NCBI RefSeq assembly: GCF_902686445.1
Contig: NC_062226.1
Coordinates: forward strand, 15,906,001 to 15,970,000
Direction: 5' to 3'
Length of the DNA: 64,000 nt
DNA from: Sciurus carolinensis
Lineage: Eukaryota; Chordata; Mammalia; Rodentia; Sciuridae
Part shown: one piece after another, positions 22,390-34,279 of the stretch
Position numbering within the stretch: position 1 is the first letter of the stretch
Layout of the letters: every line of letters begins with the position of its first letter
Position numbers and translations under genes: made by a program
The notes under the pieces: generated by a model
Seen by the model: the letters and a program-made list of their open reading frames with translations, nothing else
Database searches by the model: none
What the model was told of the DNA's origin: nothing

Positions 22390-22890
22390 CTAACAGGCTT
22401 GTGGACTAGCAAATATTGAAACTCTCATTTTGTGCATTGACCAGCACAAGCATTGATCTTATCAGCTTCCCTAGAGTTTTAGCTCCTAGAAGCAAGCGAA
22501 GAAACTTGACTCTAATCTGATGTTCTTCCAGCAACTTAGCTCAGATCATGAGGGGCTTGATCTCCTCCTTATTCAGGGCTCACCCTCTGGATTTTCAGAC
22601 ACCTCCTCCAATATTTAGTGGCAGGATAACAAGGGTGCATGCTTCTTTTGTAGTCAGTATCCATTTCCAATTTTAAGTCATCTGTTATATCAGTGAGAGA
22701 AGAAACCAGTGCCTTACTTCTGTTTGCTTCCACTTGACCCTGGTACCAAGAATCCACAAGGCAAATGGCTCATTAAATTGTGGCAATAGGTAATAAAATG
22801 CATTGTGTTTTGTATTTTACAACTAAAAAACTCCAAGTAGTGTTAAAAATATTCATCATGTTTTACACTGTTCAATCCTGATTTGACCTG
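22387..22890. other. Unassigned
   Basis: No family recognised; slightly less AT-rich than the flanks. Confidence 0.4.
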
Positions 22891-22894
22891 TGGG

Positions 22895-22990
22895 TAAAGA
22901 ACCCTGATTGGGGGCTAAGGAGAACTGGGTTCCAATCTCATTTCTACAGTGTGGCCTTTACTAAGTCCTTCCTTAAGTGGTTCAGGTACG
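22895..22990 (+). mobile_element. MIR SINE fragment
   Basis: Plus-strand MIR 5' half: 'gggctaaggagaactgggtt', 'ccaatctcatttctacagtg' and 'gtggcctttactaagtcct'. Confidence 0.7.
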
Positions 22991-23349
22991 CATCATAAAA
23001 AAATATTACTCATGAGCCAAAGTTCCTGGACTTTAACATTCCATGTTAATCATCTAACCAAAGGAATTCCAAGAGCATCACATACAAAGATTCCTTGGCT
23101 GGTTTAGAAAAATTGACCTTTTCTTTTTCAAAAGAAAAATTGTTGCATCTTTTGTCCTAGTGACCCTTTGGGGAAATGTGTTAAGGAACAGAGACAAAGA
23201 AATCTGCCTTTGAAGTATTTTGTCCTTATCAAAGTCCAAAACTCATTTATGTCTCTGATCTGTGTGTGGAGTCAGTTCTCTCTCTTTCTGGCTCTCTCCT
23301 CTGCCCCTTCCCTCCTTATGCCTTATTGCAACATAGTGAACAATGCTAG

Positions 23350-23530
23350 ACACTGAAACCAGACAACTATAGATACCTAGGATTTCATCCAGCATCCAAA
23401 ACTTCTCACCATATGACCTTTCGTGAATTATTTTGCCTCTTTCTAAGACTTGATTTTCACATCAATTACATGGAACAAATAGTATTTATTAGTGACCTTG
23501 TTCTGTGGATTAAGTAGGATGAAGTACTGA
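23350..23530 (+). mobile_element. MIR SINE
   Basis: Plus-strand MIR: 'cctaggatttcatccagca', 'ccatatgacctttcgtgaat', 'ttgcctctttctaagacttg', 'caattacatggaacaaatag', 'ctgtggattaagtaggatga'. An A18 run follows at about 23533-23551. Confidence 0.72.
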
Positions 23531-23551
23531 CCAAAAAAAAAAAAAAAAAAG

Positions 23552-24079
23552 TCAGGGTGGGGGAAGTCCAATAAAAACTACAAATGAGAAAATCAAAATC
23601 AAGTGTAGCATCTTCTCTATTTTTTTTTTTGGAGGCAATCAGTAGAACAACTGAAAGTATATACTCAAACCAGATTCACATAATGGCCATAGCATCCACT
23701 TAACACCTCTAAAACTGAACTCATCTCTTATGTGGATATCATTCGTTCTGGTGGAACTGTTCTGGGTATGAAATGAGGTAATGCCTGTATAATAATTTGT
23801 GTATGGCTACATGCATGTAAAAGATCAGAGAATTATTATCACTGAGTTTGATAGTTCATTAATTAACCACACACTCCATCATCAGTATTTCTGTTCTATA
23901 AAATATTTCCTGAGCCCTGTAGAGGTCATGAGTTCTATGCTGTGTTGTGCAGATAACCACAACTATGCTTCATTTATTTACTTCCCTGGTATAAGATTAT
24001 ACTTTAGAAAGTAAATAAAATAATAGACATGTAGATATTTCCAATCCAACCTTCTATAGTATTCATGAGAAGCTCTGGA
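23552..24079. other. Unassigned
   Basis: Nothing recognised; a T10 run at about 23621. Confidence 0.35.
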
Positions 24080-24640
24080 ATCCCAGAGAAAAATCTTTAA
24101 TTTGACTAAGGGAGTATGTTCAGAGAAGGTTTCTTCAAGGGGATGATGAGCATGTTGAGTCAAGAAGGATTAGAAGCTACAGTTCAATCAAATAGGACAA
24201 GAAAAAAATGTGCATCCCTGGAAGGCATTTATCACACAAGGGTATTTCTCAAGTTTTGGGTTCTCTTAGAAATCACCTGGGAAGCTTTCAAAGACCTCAA
24301 TCTCTGAGCCCCTTCCAGCTCAATAAAAACTGTATCCCTTGGAGAGCAACCAGACTTCAATGTTTTGCACACTCTGCAAGTGATTTCAGTGTGCAGTCAA
24401 GTGGGGAAGCACTGGTCTAAAGTATGGTGGCATAATTATTATGTGGACAGATGACTACTGTCCTGAAATGAGCCAGAGCCAATGAAGAAGAACGTAAGAA
24501 ACAGGGCAACAAGTACTTGACTTTCCCAAGTCAACTGATTAACCATGGTGGAGTTTAAGAGGATAGACCAGTGGCCATTTTTGTGTTTTAGAAGGATCTC
24601 TTCAAATATAACTCAGGACTGAATTCAAGAGATAGCAAAA
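24080..24640 (-). mobile_element. L2 LINE fragment, inverted, split by MER5A
   Basis: Antisense L2 sequence flanks the MER5A. Left: 'gttcagagaaggtttcttca', 'aggggatgatgagcatgttg'. Right: 'tggacagatgactactgtcc', 'caatgaagaagaacgtaaga'. The L2 predates the DNA transposon. Confidence 0.6.
24238..24416 (+). mobile_element. MER5A (hAT-Charlie) non-autonomous DNA transposon
   Basis: About 180 bp, the normal length for MER5A. Landmarks: 'tttctcaagttttgggttct', 'agaaatcacctgggaagctt', 'aatctctgagccccttccag', 'tgcaagtgatttcagtgtgc', 'gtggggaagcactg'. The ends are imperfect inverted repeats. I could not identify an 8-bp target duplication. Confidence 0.82.
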
Positions 24641-24751
24641 TTGAAAATTGATATGAGGTACAATCTTCAAAAAACATGTAATTATTCAATTAGTCCAGGA
24701 AGGATGCTTTCTAGATATTTAGTTTTAAATATACACAATATCTTTTCATGT

Positions 24752-24841
24752 ATTTTTTTTTTTAATGTGGTGCTGAGGATCAAAACCAGTGCCTCACAAG
24801 TGCAAGGCAAGTGCTCTACTACTGAGCTACAGTTCCAGCCC
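24752..24841 (-). mobile_element. ID SINE, inverted
   Basis: Plus strand starts with a T run (the A tail), then 'gtggtgctgaggatcaaaac', 'cagtgcctcacaagtgcaag', 'gcaagtgctctactactgag' and 'ctacagttccagcc'. Read on the minus strand it is a complete ID body. Confidence 0.92.
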
Positions 24842-24977
24842 AATATTCCTTATGATCATGTGGAGTTTATAAATATAATGATCCCTTGGGCTTTTCCTTA
24901 GAAATACAGAAAAAGTTCATGGTATATTGGAACTTCAGTTTTTGCCATTTTAAGATTTCCTTAAAATATTGAAAACA

Positions 24978-25213
24978 TGGTGGGGGGGGGTGGAGAGGGA
25001 GAGAAGAATGGGGGAACTTTAGATTATGTAGAAGGAAATGAGAGGGAGGGGGATATAAAAATGGTGGAATGACAGACATCGTTACCCTATGTACATGTAT
25101 GTTTACACGAATGGTATGAACCTACATTGTGTACAACCATAGAAATGAAATGATATACCCCATTTGTGTACAATGAATCAAAATGCAGTCTGTAAAAAAA
25201 TTAAAAGATAAAA
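24978..25213 (+). mobile_element. LINE-1 3' end with 15-bp target-site duplication
   Basis: A short 5'-truncated insertion of the same subfamily as 21580-21830. It begins in the G-rich tract (G10 at about 24981), then 'tggtggaatgacagacatcg', 'ttaccctatgtacatgtatg', 'ccccatttgtgtacaatgaa' and an A-rich tail. Direct repeats AAAATATT-G/C-AAAACA at 24963-24977 and 25214-25228 (14 of 15 identical) mark the insertion. Confidence 0.93.
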
Positions 25214-25228
25214 AAAATATTCAAAACA

Positions 25229-25690
25229 CGTGCCAATGAACTTGAGTCACCATTCTTTAAAGGATATTCAATCCTTGAGGTGTAAGAAGTTGGTGTTATT
25301 GTAGATCAGGCCAAGTTAGTAACAGGTTAGTTCTCAGACAGAAGGTCTCCAAGCCTCCCATCCTTCTTGTGCTTGATCCTCACTCCTCTGGTCAGTTGTT
25401 CTCCTTGCCCTGCAAAGCACTAGGTGTGTATAATTCCACCTGTCTTTGTTAAAATCAGTACTTCTTTTAATTTTTTTTTTTTTTTTTAATGAAATGTACT
25501 ACTGACTACTGGCTGAGACTGGAATCGCAGTGAATCTGGATAGAACTTTGAGAGTGGAATGGATGACATGAAATGAAGAGAGCTGCGAGGCTCAGCAAAC
25601 TCTGGGTGTGGGAGGGAGATATCTTTTGATAGGGTGGGGTGCATTGTCACTTACTGCGGGAGTACCTAAAAGCAGACCCCCACCCTGGCA
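25229..25690. other. Unassigned
   Basis: Nothing recognised; a T17 run near 25470. Confidence 0.35.
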
Positions 25691-26330
25691 CCAGCAGGCA
25701 GATCAAGGACAGATCAGATCATTAAGCAGCAGCTGAGGCAGCGAAGGACCACACTGACAAGGGCACATCTGATAGGTTCTTCTTGAAGGGAAGGAGGGAG
25801 AGGGATGATCCATCTGGACCCTGAAAAAGAGACTCAGACCAGAATGCACAGGCAGCCACCCCAGACTTCCTGATCCTTGCTTCTCTAAGAAGCCAGACCT
25901 CGACAAGCAAGCTGAGAGCAGCATTTTTGTGACTCAACAGTGACACCCAGTGACTCTCTCTGTCAATCCCAGGTGGCTGTTCCCGGAGGATCTTCAGAAA
26001 ACACATTTCGGTCTCCATTACCTTGTACTCAGGCTGCTGTAGCAATCAAGTCAAATTCAGTTCTGAGACAGAAAAACATAATAATAAATCCCAGTATGTA
26101 TGCACATAATCATTTGGCTGTTGGAGCATATTCCTCTGTTCTGTTGGGCCACGTCTGATACCAGACATGATGCCATCGTGAAGCGTGCTTGACTTTGGAA
26201 TCACATGAAGAGTATCTCCCTTACATCCTGGGCCCGGATTTCATGGGCTCTTATTGCCTGCCATTTTGGAACATGGGTGCACATGCGTCTCACACGCACG
26301 TTTGGGTTCACAAGAGCTAGAATGTGATGA
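25691..26330. other. Unassigned, relatively GC-rich block
   Basis: Less AT-rich than its surroundings, with scattered CpGs (e.g. near 26170-26300). A 107-codon minus-strand frame (25722-26045) and a 72-codon plus frame (25940-26158) overlap. No domain is recognised in either. It could be conserved noncoding sequence or an exon; I cannot decide from sequence alone. Confidence 0.3.
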
Positions 26331-27032
26331 CAGACACATGACCCATATCATTATATATTAGGCCACTGAATCTGGACATGGAGTGAAAGATTAATAATTT
26401 ACAGCATAACCAGAGGGAAGTGACCAGCATTCCAAGTGGTATTACAAACTGTGTCAAATTAAAAAATAATCTAAGGACAATCTAAGGACACAGTCTAGGA
26501 TACAAAACCTCCCTATGGACTAGGGGCACAGAAATGCTTTCCTTCCCATGTTGAATGGACACATATGAAACTAGGATTTTGCTGGTTTCATTTGGTTTGA
26601 AGGGGTGGAAATAGGGCTAATGAGTGGAAGTTTCAGGTAACTGCTTTTCTCTCAATAAGGACACACTTATAATGATTGAATCTACTGGGAAAGAAAGGTA
26701 TCCCATGTCATCAGAAAATATAGCCTAATGTATTTGTAGTGATAATTTCAGTTAAAAAAAACAAAAGCACAGGAGGAGTGGACATAGAAAATTTCTTGAG
26801 CAACTTTGTAAGTAAAAGGGAAAGAATTTTGGTGATCAAGAATACAGGAAGATGTAATTGAACTGAGTGAAATTTTTCTCTCAATTTTTTAATCCAATAA
26901 AATTCTGCTTTTTATCTTATTCTCATCAGACTAGCACTCTTTGTTTCTCAATCTACATCGTGGGTAGAAGGTGCATACTCCCTCCACCTATGTTCACATA
27001 TCTGACACAAGGAAAAAGATACCCCTAAACAT
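26331..27032. other. Unassigned
   Basis: No repeat recognised. A short imperfect tandem ('atctaaggaca' twice) lies at about 26470-26491. Confidence 0.35.
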
Positions 27033-27033
27033 G

Positions 27034-27076
<43 letters not shown>
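27033..27076. repeat. (CG)n(CA)n microsatellite
   Basis: gcacgcgcgcgc followed by about 16 CA units. Alternating purine-pyrimidine sequence of this kind can adopt Z-DNA. Confidence 0.97.
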
Positions 27077-27078
<2 letters not shown>

Positions 27079-27339
27079 CACACTTCCTTTTCCTTTTCTT
27101 CTTTTCCAATCCTTCATGGTTTCTTTCCCAAGGGAAACTTAATTAGGATCAGGATCTGACTTCAGGGACAATCACATTGACCCAGGAGAAGAGCCCTGCA
27201 TTGCACAGATGCACCTTCCCAGGGAGAGATGGGGCACATAAGCTACGACAGTCCTCTGCCCTGAATGATCTACAGTATGATCTTGACGAGGGAAGGACAC
27301 ATGGAGGAAGGAAATGGCTACATAGAAAGGCTATGTCGC

Positions 27340-27625
27340 AATCTGGGTATGTCCCTCCAAAATTCATGTTGAATCCTAATTCCTTTCTTGGGGACATTAA
27401 GATGTGGGGTCTTTAGGATGTGGTTAGGTCATGAGAGCTCTGGCTTTATAAAGAAAGGTGGGGGAGCTCCTTACTTTTCTGCCATGTGAGGCCACATAGA
27501 AGGTGCCATGTCTGAGGACAAGACCTCATCAGACCATATCTATTGGCACCTTAATCTTGAACAGCCTAGCCTGCAGATTATGAAAAATAAATTTCTATTA
27601 TTTATAAATTATTCAGTCTAAGGTA
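27340..27625 (+). mobile_element. MLT1-type MaLR LTR
   Basis: Landmarks in order: 'gtatgtccctccaaaattca', 'tgttgaatcctaattccttt', 'gatgtggggtctttaggatg', 'tggttaggtcatgagagctc', 'gccatgtgaggccacataga', 'aggtgccatgtctgaggaca', 'ggcaccttaatcttgaacag', 'aaaaataaatttctattatt'. An AATAAA signal is present at about 27585. Solo LTR. Confidence 0.9.
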
Positions 27626-28185
27626 CATCTTTATAGTGGGCCCAATGCACTGACAGTCTAGGACACTAAAACAGGCTATTTTCCCTTCAAACACCAGGTT
27701 TACTGATTCCTTAATTGACTTTAAATGATGTCAAATAAATCTCCCATTTTAACCATTGCTGTTTTTCGCTGCTGTGCCTTACTTACCTCAATCTGCCATG
27801 AATTATGGATGATGGAGAGAGAGAATGTAAAGAGAAACGTGAAACAAAAGAAGAAAAAATGTAAGAAAAAAACTGTGAAGTATAGAAGGGACCATTTGGG
27901 GTATTGTTTCAGATGTAGATTGTTGCTCAATGAGAAATGGTGAATAAAACCAAATCTTCAAACACTTACGTGGGCTCACATCAGTATCAAATATATTTGG
28001 ACTAAGGGATGAGGTCAGAGAAGCTGGTAAATAAATAAGCGGGATATCAAAAATCTTGCCACATAAGCTGAAGTACAAAGTTAGTCATGAATTCAAGTAG
28101 GACTTCAAACTGGAACTCAGACACACGCCCGGTCCTAAACCTGAGAGCCCACTGAGAAAGTTTCAAGTACCAGGAACTGACTGTG
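27626..28185. other. Unassigned
   Basis: Overlapping short frames on both strands at 27.7-28.1 kb look like chance in A-rich sequence. No repeat recognised. Confidence 0.35.
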
Positions 28186-28345
28186 CTGGTGTATGTGGAT
28201 TTGAATTCCATTTTAGACCTTTCTAGTGAAGTAAATTGAGACAAGTCACTTCCCACTCTTAATACTGGTACCCTTGTTTGTAAAACAGAATCCTGTTATC
28301 TAAGGATAGGAAGACAGTATACATGAAGTCCCTAAGACAAAACCT
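28186..28345 (+). mobile_element. MIR SINE
   Basis: Plus-strand MIR: 'ggatttgaattccatttta', 'gacaagtcacttcccactct', 'gtttgtaaaacagaatcct', 'aagacaaaacctgtcatact'. Confidence 0.65.
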
Positions 28346-29364
28346 GTCATACTATTGATGATTGATGATCATCAACATGATGAATCTAGGCAGGAAATGG
28401 AAAGGAAATGGGCAATGGAACCCAGTTCCAAGACAATTCTGGTATTGTGAATACCTAGATTCAGATTTTCTGACATAGTTATGACATATTTATTTCCCTC
28501 CTACAGTTGATTTAACAATTAAAAGTTCTTGATCCCAACATTCCACCAGTATGGAGGAAGGCAATGGCCTAATCTACCCTTCCTGCCCTCTCATTCCACC
28601 ATGTTTTCTCCCATCGTTCCTGTAGCAACCGGCCACACTCGGGTGTAGCCTAAGAGAACCTGATCTCAGAAGCACTGTGTATCTCTTACTTTTTCTGCCA
28701 CACTCAGAGATCCCCTACAGGAACCTGATGAACTATTCTGGGAACAAACTGGGAACTGAGAGGTCATTGCCATTGCTACAGCTTGTGGGCAAATATTCCC
28801 TTTTTCCAAGTCTCAGAACTTTCAGAGACACATTCCATAACATTCTCAGAACAGCACCAGTAGGAGTGAGCTCCAGTTTCTCCTAAAAGCAATTGACTCA
28901 ATAATCCCTGGGTTGTCTGCTTTTTCCCTATTTTCCCATTTGCATTTCCCTAACCCTCCAAGCCTGGGGCTTTTCCTCCTTCTCTGTTTCTCTTTTTCAG
29001 ACAATTGGCTCATCAAATTATCTAAAATAAACCATTTCCACAAAACCCATTGTCTCAGACTGATTTTCAGGGAAAATCCAGCTGTCTAGGCTGAGAGAAG
29101 TACTAAGAATGCCACACCGTTAGCACTAAAAAGCTGGAAAGGCATCAGGGAAAATTTAGTTGATTCCCACTTCTCCTGGGTGAGTATGCAGAAACAGATT
29201 TAGTGACAACTTCAACTCCACACAGCTAGGCAGCTTGTGCAATGGAAGATCAAGAATGTGAAAGGAGAACAACTTGGGGTTGAAAGAAAGGGACTGAAGA
29301 GGAAAGAGAAGCAAAGTTGCCTGGGTGATGGAAAAAAAAGAAATTGTGAGCAAGCCATTAAAAC
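28346..29364. other. Unassigned
   Basis: Moderately GC-rich around 28.5-28.9 kb. No repeat or exon that I can name. A 14-bp palindrome TTGATGATCATCAA lies at 28362-28375. Confidence 0.35.
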
Positions 29365-29560
29365 ATCTTAGCACAGTGGGGATGACATGTATTGAATCTA
29401 CCCTGTCAGCAGAGCGGAGCGCAGTACCTACCCTGATAAATGCCAGGTTCTCTCGCTGACACTTGATAAAGGTTCCATGCAGCAGCAGAGCAGCACGCAG
29501 GAATGGGTTGAGGGTGCCACTGGCTATTTTAACCTCCACTGTTCTCCAGTGCATACTGCA
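29365..29560 (-). other. CpG-bearing segment with minus-strand open frame, unassigned
   Basis: It holds several CpGs (for example 'gagcggagcgcag' near 29413) and the 5' two-thirds of a 132-codon minus-strand frame (29156-29554). On the minus strand 'atcagggtaggt' resembles a splice donor. No protein family is recognised. It could be an exon remnant, an old retrocopy or chance. Confidence 0.25.
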
Positions 29561-30120
29561 GAACAGGAGCTAAATGAGTGTTTGTGGAATAATGAGCGAA
29601 GGAGGGAAAATCCCATGCCTCCATCATGAATGTACGCTGACCTGGTTTTTCCCTGAACATTTGGGTACTTAGCTATATATGAGGATACATCTTTTTTTTC
29701 TGTTTTTTAATATTTTCTGTCTATATTTTAAAACAGTTTCAAGTGTTCATGTCACAGTGAGGGTAGCCACCTTGAGTTACTGTATAGCCGTATGTGTGTA
29801 TATGGGTGTGTGTATACACAAAGAATATTTCAAACACGTGTGGGAGGTGTGACTGAATGTACACACAGGATGGTATTATACATATTATATTACATATGCA
29901 TACATATTCCATTTCTATTTCTACCTACTCACAGTATATGTATTCCATTTCTGTTTACTCAGAATTCTAACAATGCTATCAACCCTCATGCTCATATATT
30001 ACAATAATCTAGTGATCCCTCAACTTTCTTAGATCAAGGAGTTAGGGATTTGGAATTCCTTTATGTGCACATTTATGTAATCGTGCTAGTTTTAGTTCCT
30101 TATCCTAGTCGTGTGTTTGT
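29561..30120. other. Unassigned, GT-rich and AT-rich
   Basis: GT-rich stretches near 29788-29815; nothing else recognised. Confidence 0.35.
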
Positions 30121-30331
30121 CTGGTGTGTGTGTGTGTGTGTGTGTGTGCATGCATGATATTAGGATTAAAACCAGGGGAAGTCTACCACTGAGCTACATC
30201 CCCAGTCCTTTTTATTTTTATTTTGAGACAAGTTCTCACTAAGTTTCCAATGCTGACCTTGAATTTGCAATCCTCCTGCCTCAGTCTCCTGAGTCTCGGG
30301 GATTATAGGCATGCATCACCGTGCCCAGCTC
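30121..30331 (-). mobile_element. B1-dID dimeric SINE, inverted
   Basis: Plus strand: (GT)n 30124-30148 where the tail would be, then the ID half ('accactgagctacatcccca'), a T-rich linker and the B1 half ('gagacaagttctcactaagt', 'caatcctcctgcctcagtct', 'cctgagtctcggggattata', 'gcatgcatcaccgtgccca'). On the minus strand the order is B1 then ID, as in the 1.7-kb copy. The GT tract probably grew from the A tail. Confidence 0.92.
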
Positions 30332-30509
30332 ATACAATTATTTGATCATATCAATACAATTTTTCAGTTGTAAATTTTCAAAATATTTATTTATTGATTT
30401 AAAACAATCAACAAACATAACCTACTAAGTACCTTGTGCAGGTATTCTGCTGTATACTAGATCTGACCAGGTTAAGATGGTGCTTGAATAAAGGCTATTA
30501 AGATAAAAA

Positions 30510-31455
30510 CTTGTTTTTAGCATTAATCTCCAGGATATTTAAAGAACTCAAAAAACTTAAAAAAATCAAATAACACAATTAATAAATGGACAAAGAAACT
30601 AAACAGACACTTCACAAAAGAATAAATACAGTCAACAAATAAATGGAAAACTGTTCAACATCTCTAGAAATTAGAGAAATGCAAACTAAAACTGCACTAA
30701 GATTTCATCTCACTCCATTCAGAATGGCAACACTTAGTACAAGTAACAATAAATGTTGGCAAGGATGTGGGGGAAAGGGTACACTCATACATTATTAGTA
30801 GGACTGCAAAGGGTACAACCACTCTGAAAAGCAATATGGAGATTGCTCAGAAAATTTGGAATGGAACCACCATTTGATCCAGTTAGCCCAATCCTTGGTT
30901 CATACCCAAAGGACTTAAAATCAGCATACTATAGTAATGCAGTTACACCAAGATTTGTAGCAACTTAATTCACAATTGCCAAATTATGGAACTAATCTAG
31001 TTACCCTTTGACAGGTGAATGGATAAAGACCCTGTGGCATGTATACACAATGGAATTTTACCCAGACATAAAGAAGAATACAATTATGGCATTTGATGGT
31101 AAATAGATGGAACTGGAGAACATCTTGCTGAATGAAATATCCCCAAAACAAAGGTCAAATGTTTTTTCTGAGTTGTGGGTGCCAACACCCAAAAAGGAAT
31201 GGGGGGGAGAATAGAAGTTCAGTGGGTTAGACAAAGAGGAATTAAGGGAAGGAAAGGGGGATGGGAACAGTAAATACAGTAGACTGAATAGGACATGATT
31301 TTCCTACATTCATATATGAATAGATGACTAGTGAAACTCCACATCATGTACAACCACAAGAATGGGATTCTAAGTTATACTCAATATATGTATAATATGT
31401 CAAAATACATTCTACTATCATGTATATCTAAACAGAACAAATATAAAGAAGAATA
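30510..31455 (+). mobile_element. LINE-1, ORF2 3' part and 3' UTR (type B)
   Basis: ORF2 landmarks: 'aaactaaacagacacttcac', 'ttagagaaatgcaaactaaa', 'gatttcatctcactccattc', 'aggatgtgggggaaagggta', 'ggaatggaaccaccatttga', 'ttaattcacaattgccaaat'. Frameshifts and stops break the frame. The 3' UTR differs from type A ('acattcatatatgaatagat', 'acaaccacaagaatgggatt', 'tctactatcatgtatatcta', 'aacagaacaaat'). It is 5'-truncated and defective. Confidence 0.92.
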
Positions 31456-32870
31456 ACACTGTAAAAAAATAAACAAAATGAAACAATAGCAACAACAACA
31501 AAATATTATCTTTACATTTGAAACCCCATCTCTAGGGAGTAGTCATTCTTATGACGGGTCTTAACCTAAATATTTTTTGTCTTGAATACTGCCATGCACA
31601 GGGCTGGTCAGGGGTTTCTTAGTTTAATACTTCATGAAGATAGGCATCTTACATAGTTGAACCTGAAGTTATTCTGGTTAAAATTGTATATACATTTTTT
31701 AGCCTATATTAGATACAATATGGTATAAAAAATGTCCAGATCTTTTATAGCTCTTAACACACTATTTCTTGGCTAGTGTTTTATTTTCATACTGAAACAC
31801 GGGAATATGGGAGCTGTGTCTGTCTTTTTTACAACTTGAACCCTCACTATCATTTGACATAAGGGCCAAGATATTTGGTGGGAGCTCTGGCAATATTCTG
31901 TTTATTTCCTGATCAAATCAGTAAACACAATACATATTGTGGATCAGTTTTTCAATGGTGGGTAAATATGTAAGCCTTCCTGAAGAAAGTTCTCATCATA
32001 TTTACTAACACTTTTCTAACCTCATGTGTTTGGACATGACATTGAAGTTCTTATGGTATGTTTAAGAAAGGTAAAAACTCCCTTCAACTTGCCAACTCCA
32101 TTTTTATCCATTGATGAAAGAGGATCTGGGTTTTATCTTATTGACAAAATTAAGGTGATATATTGCTAAGAAAATATTGAAAAAGACTGATTCTAATAAG
32201 CATGTGATATATGGAACAACGAAGCTAGATGGGATACAGTGACTTGCCCCAGAGCTCACTTCTTAGCAGTGGAAATATCTGTCTTCAACCAAGATCCCAG
32301 GTTGACTGGTTTCATTTGATAATAGTTTGCAATTTCTGCTAGTTATGCCTTAGTTTTCTTGGTCATTCAATAACTAATGCATTACTAGTATAGTAATTCT
32401 ATAGTCCAGGATTTTTTGTATATTTATAGGCTCTTTTCTTTTTGACTCAATTTTTTCCACTGCTATTTTAGCAATATTATTTCACTTTTTTTATCAATAT
32501 TAAATCCCTACTGGATGATTTCAGATTCACAGATATTAGCTCAGATATAAATAAATTTTATTCACTTAATCTTTTGTTTTAGAAAAAATACCTTAGTTTC
32601 TTTTATTTATACACTGTATTAGTTTTCTTTCCTTTTTTCCAACCTCTCAGAGTTTATCTGTTGAAAACTATTAGTAATATTCAAGTCCCTCTTATCAAGT
32701 GCCATTCTTAAAACTAAGGTCATTAATCCCACAAAAGAAGCAGACTGAGCAGAAACTGATGATGGGGCCACCGTGTCACCAAGAGGAAGGGAAGAACACA
32801 GCTCGGGCTGCCCACGCTGAAGGTCTGTGGAATGACTATGAACACAAAGAGGTGGCTGACACAAGCAACA
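31456..32870. other. Unassigned
   Basis: AT-rich. No repeat family or exon recognised over 1.4 kb. Confidence 0.4.
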
Positions 32871-32872
32871 GC

Positions 32873-33090
32873 TAAAATCTACTAAGTGCTTATAGTGCTG
32901 GGCACCAAGGAGGTCACTATGTGCTGCATTGTGCTGAGCCTTCTCATGAAGCAGGAAATATTGGGGACTCTTGTCTTAAAGGTGAGGAAATGAGCTTCCA
33001 GAAAGGTCAGGGAGCTCATAAGTGTCAGAGCTGAGACTGGAATCCAGGCTTTCTGATTCCAAAACCCTTGTGACACAGCAGTGAGCTACA
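32873..33090 (-). mobile_element. MIR SINE, inverted, near full length
   Basis: Among the clearest MIRs here: 'taagtgcttatagtgctggg', 'gtgctgagccttctcatgaa', 'aggtgaggaaatgagcttcc', 'gagctcataagtgtcagag', 'ctgagactggaatccaggct', 'ttctgattcc'. All are antisense to the consensus. Confidence 0.9.
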
Positions 33091-33334
33091 AGCTTACTTA
33101 TCAACATTAAAACCATTTGTCCACAGTCATTGTCCTGGTACCATCCACTCCTGTCAACACGTTCAGTTCTTCAAATGACATTGACGAAGCAATGAACAAA
33201 AGTAATGGGTGGGGCATTTTCCTAGGCAGGCTGACAATGTGAATTCTTCTCTCCAGTCTGTCAACTGAATAAATAACATAGAGCGTAAGAACACAGATAA
33301 CTGTAAAATTCAAGTCGACGTTGTTCATAAATGG

Positions 33335-33415
33335 TGATGATGGTGTTCACTATGTGCCTGACACTTCTCTGAGATGTAATCTGAATTAGCTCATTTAATC
33401 CTTGTTGCAGATAAT
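33335..33415 (-). mobile_element. MIR SINE fragment, inverted
   Basis: 'gtgttcactatgtgcctgac', 'acttctctgagatgtaatct' and 'agctcatttaatccttgttg' match the antisense MIR 3' part. Confidence 0.8.
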
Positions 33416-34279
33416 TATCAAAGGTCCACCTCTTATCTCCTTGTCCCAACTAAATCCATCTGCATCCAAGATGGATAATTCCCATACTAAGAGTTTCTTC
33501 CCTCAAGTGCCTGCAACTCTGTGCTTTCCTGAAGACCTTTACCCAGAGTCCCAGGAGTTCTTTCAGTCTGCAGCCAGAGCAGCCTGGAAATGTCAGGGAG
33601 TTAATGCTCCCACAGGAAACCCTTAAGCAAGGAGAGATGGGAGTTGGTTGATGAGCACCCCAGTTTTCCCAGCCTCAGTGGGACAACTCTGAGACACCTT
33701 CCACAGAATTACTCAGAACCCTACCAGGGTAACCTATTAATTATCAAAATCTTTCTATTCATCTTACAATTTCAAATCCCATCCTTCCTGCCAATCCTTT
33801 CTGATAATCTGCTCCAGGAACTACCTGATCCCAATTCTCTGCTATAGAATTTACTTTGGGGGATAGACGTAGTTCTACAACCCACAAGACAAGATTTGGA
33901 ACTGAAGCAATCACTGGTCAGTTTAAAACAATAAGGAAATGATTGTTATTTTCTGGGGTGGTGATGGCATATGTCAGGTTGCAGACTCACAATCACTAAA
34001 AAAGGTTCATGTGTGGCTAACTGAAATGAGATGTAAGTGGAAGCAGAAAAGAATGGTTTATGTAACAGCTCTTGCATTTAAAGACATAAAGACAATGGTA
34101 ATTATGAAGTGATAGAATTGGATGAATTCAGTTAAATTCTCTACAGGCCTAAAGGGCAAAACACATAGGCTTATTTTAATCACGATCAACTCAAGGTATC
34201 CTGTGAAAGCCAGAAACCCTCAAGCAGCATTTCTAATCCAGAAAAGGTTGATTCATTATCAACTCAGAAGTTGGACTCA
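33416..34279. other. Unassigned
   Basis: Two short plus frames (33402-33626, 33644-33847) without domains. No repeat recognised. Confidence 0.35.
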
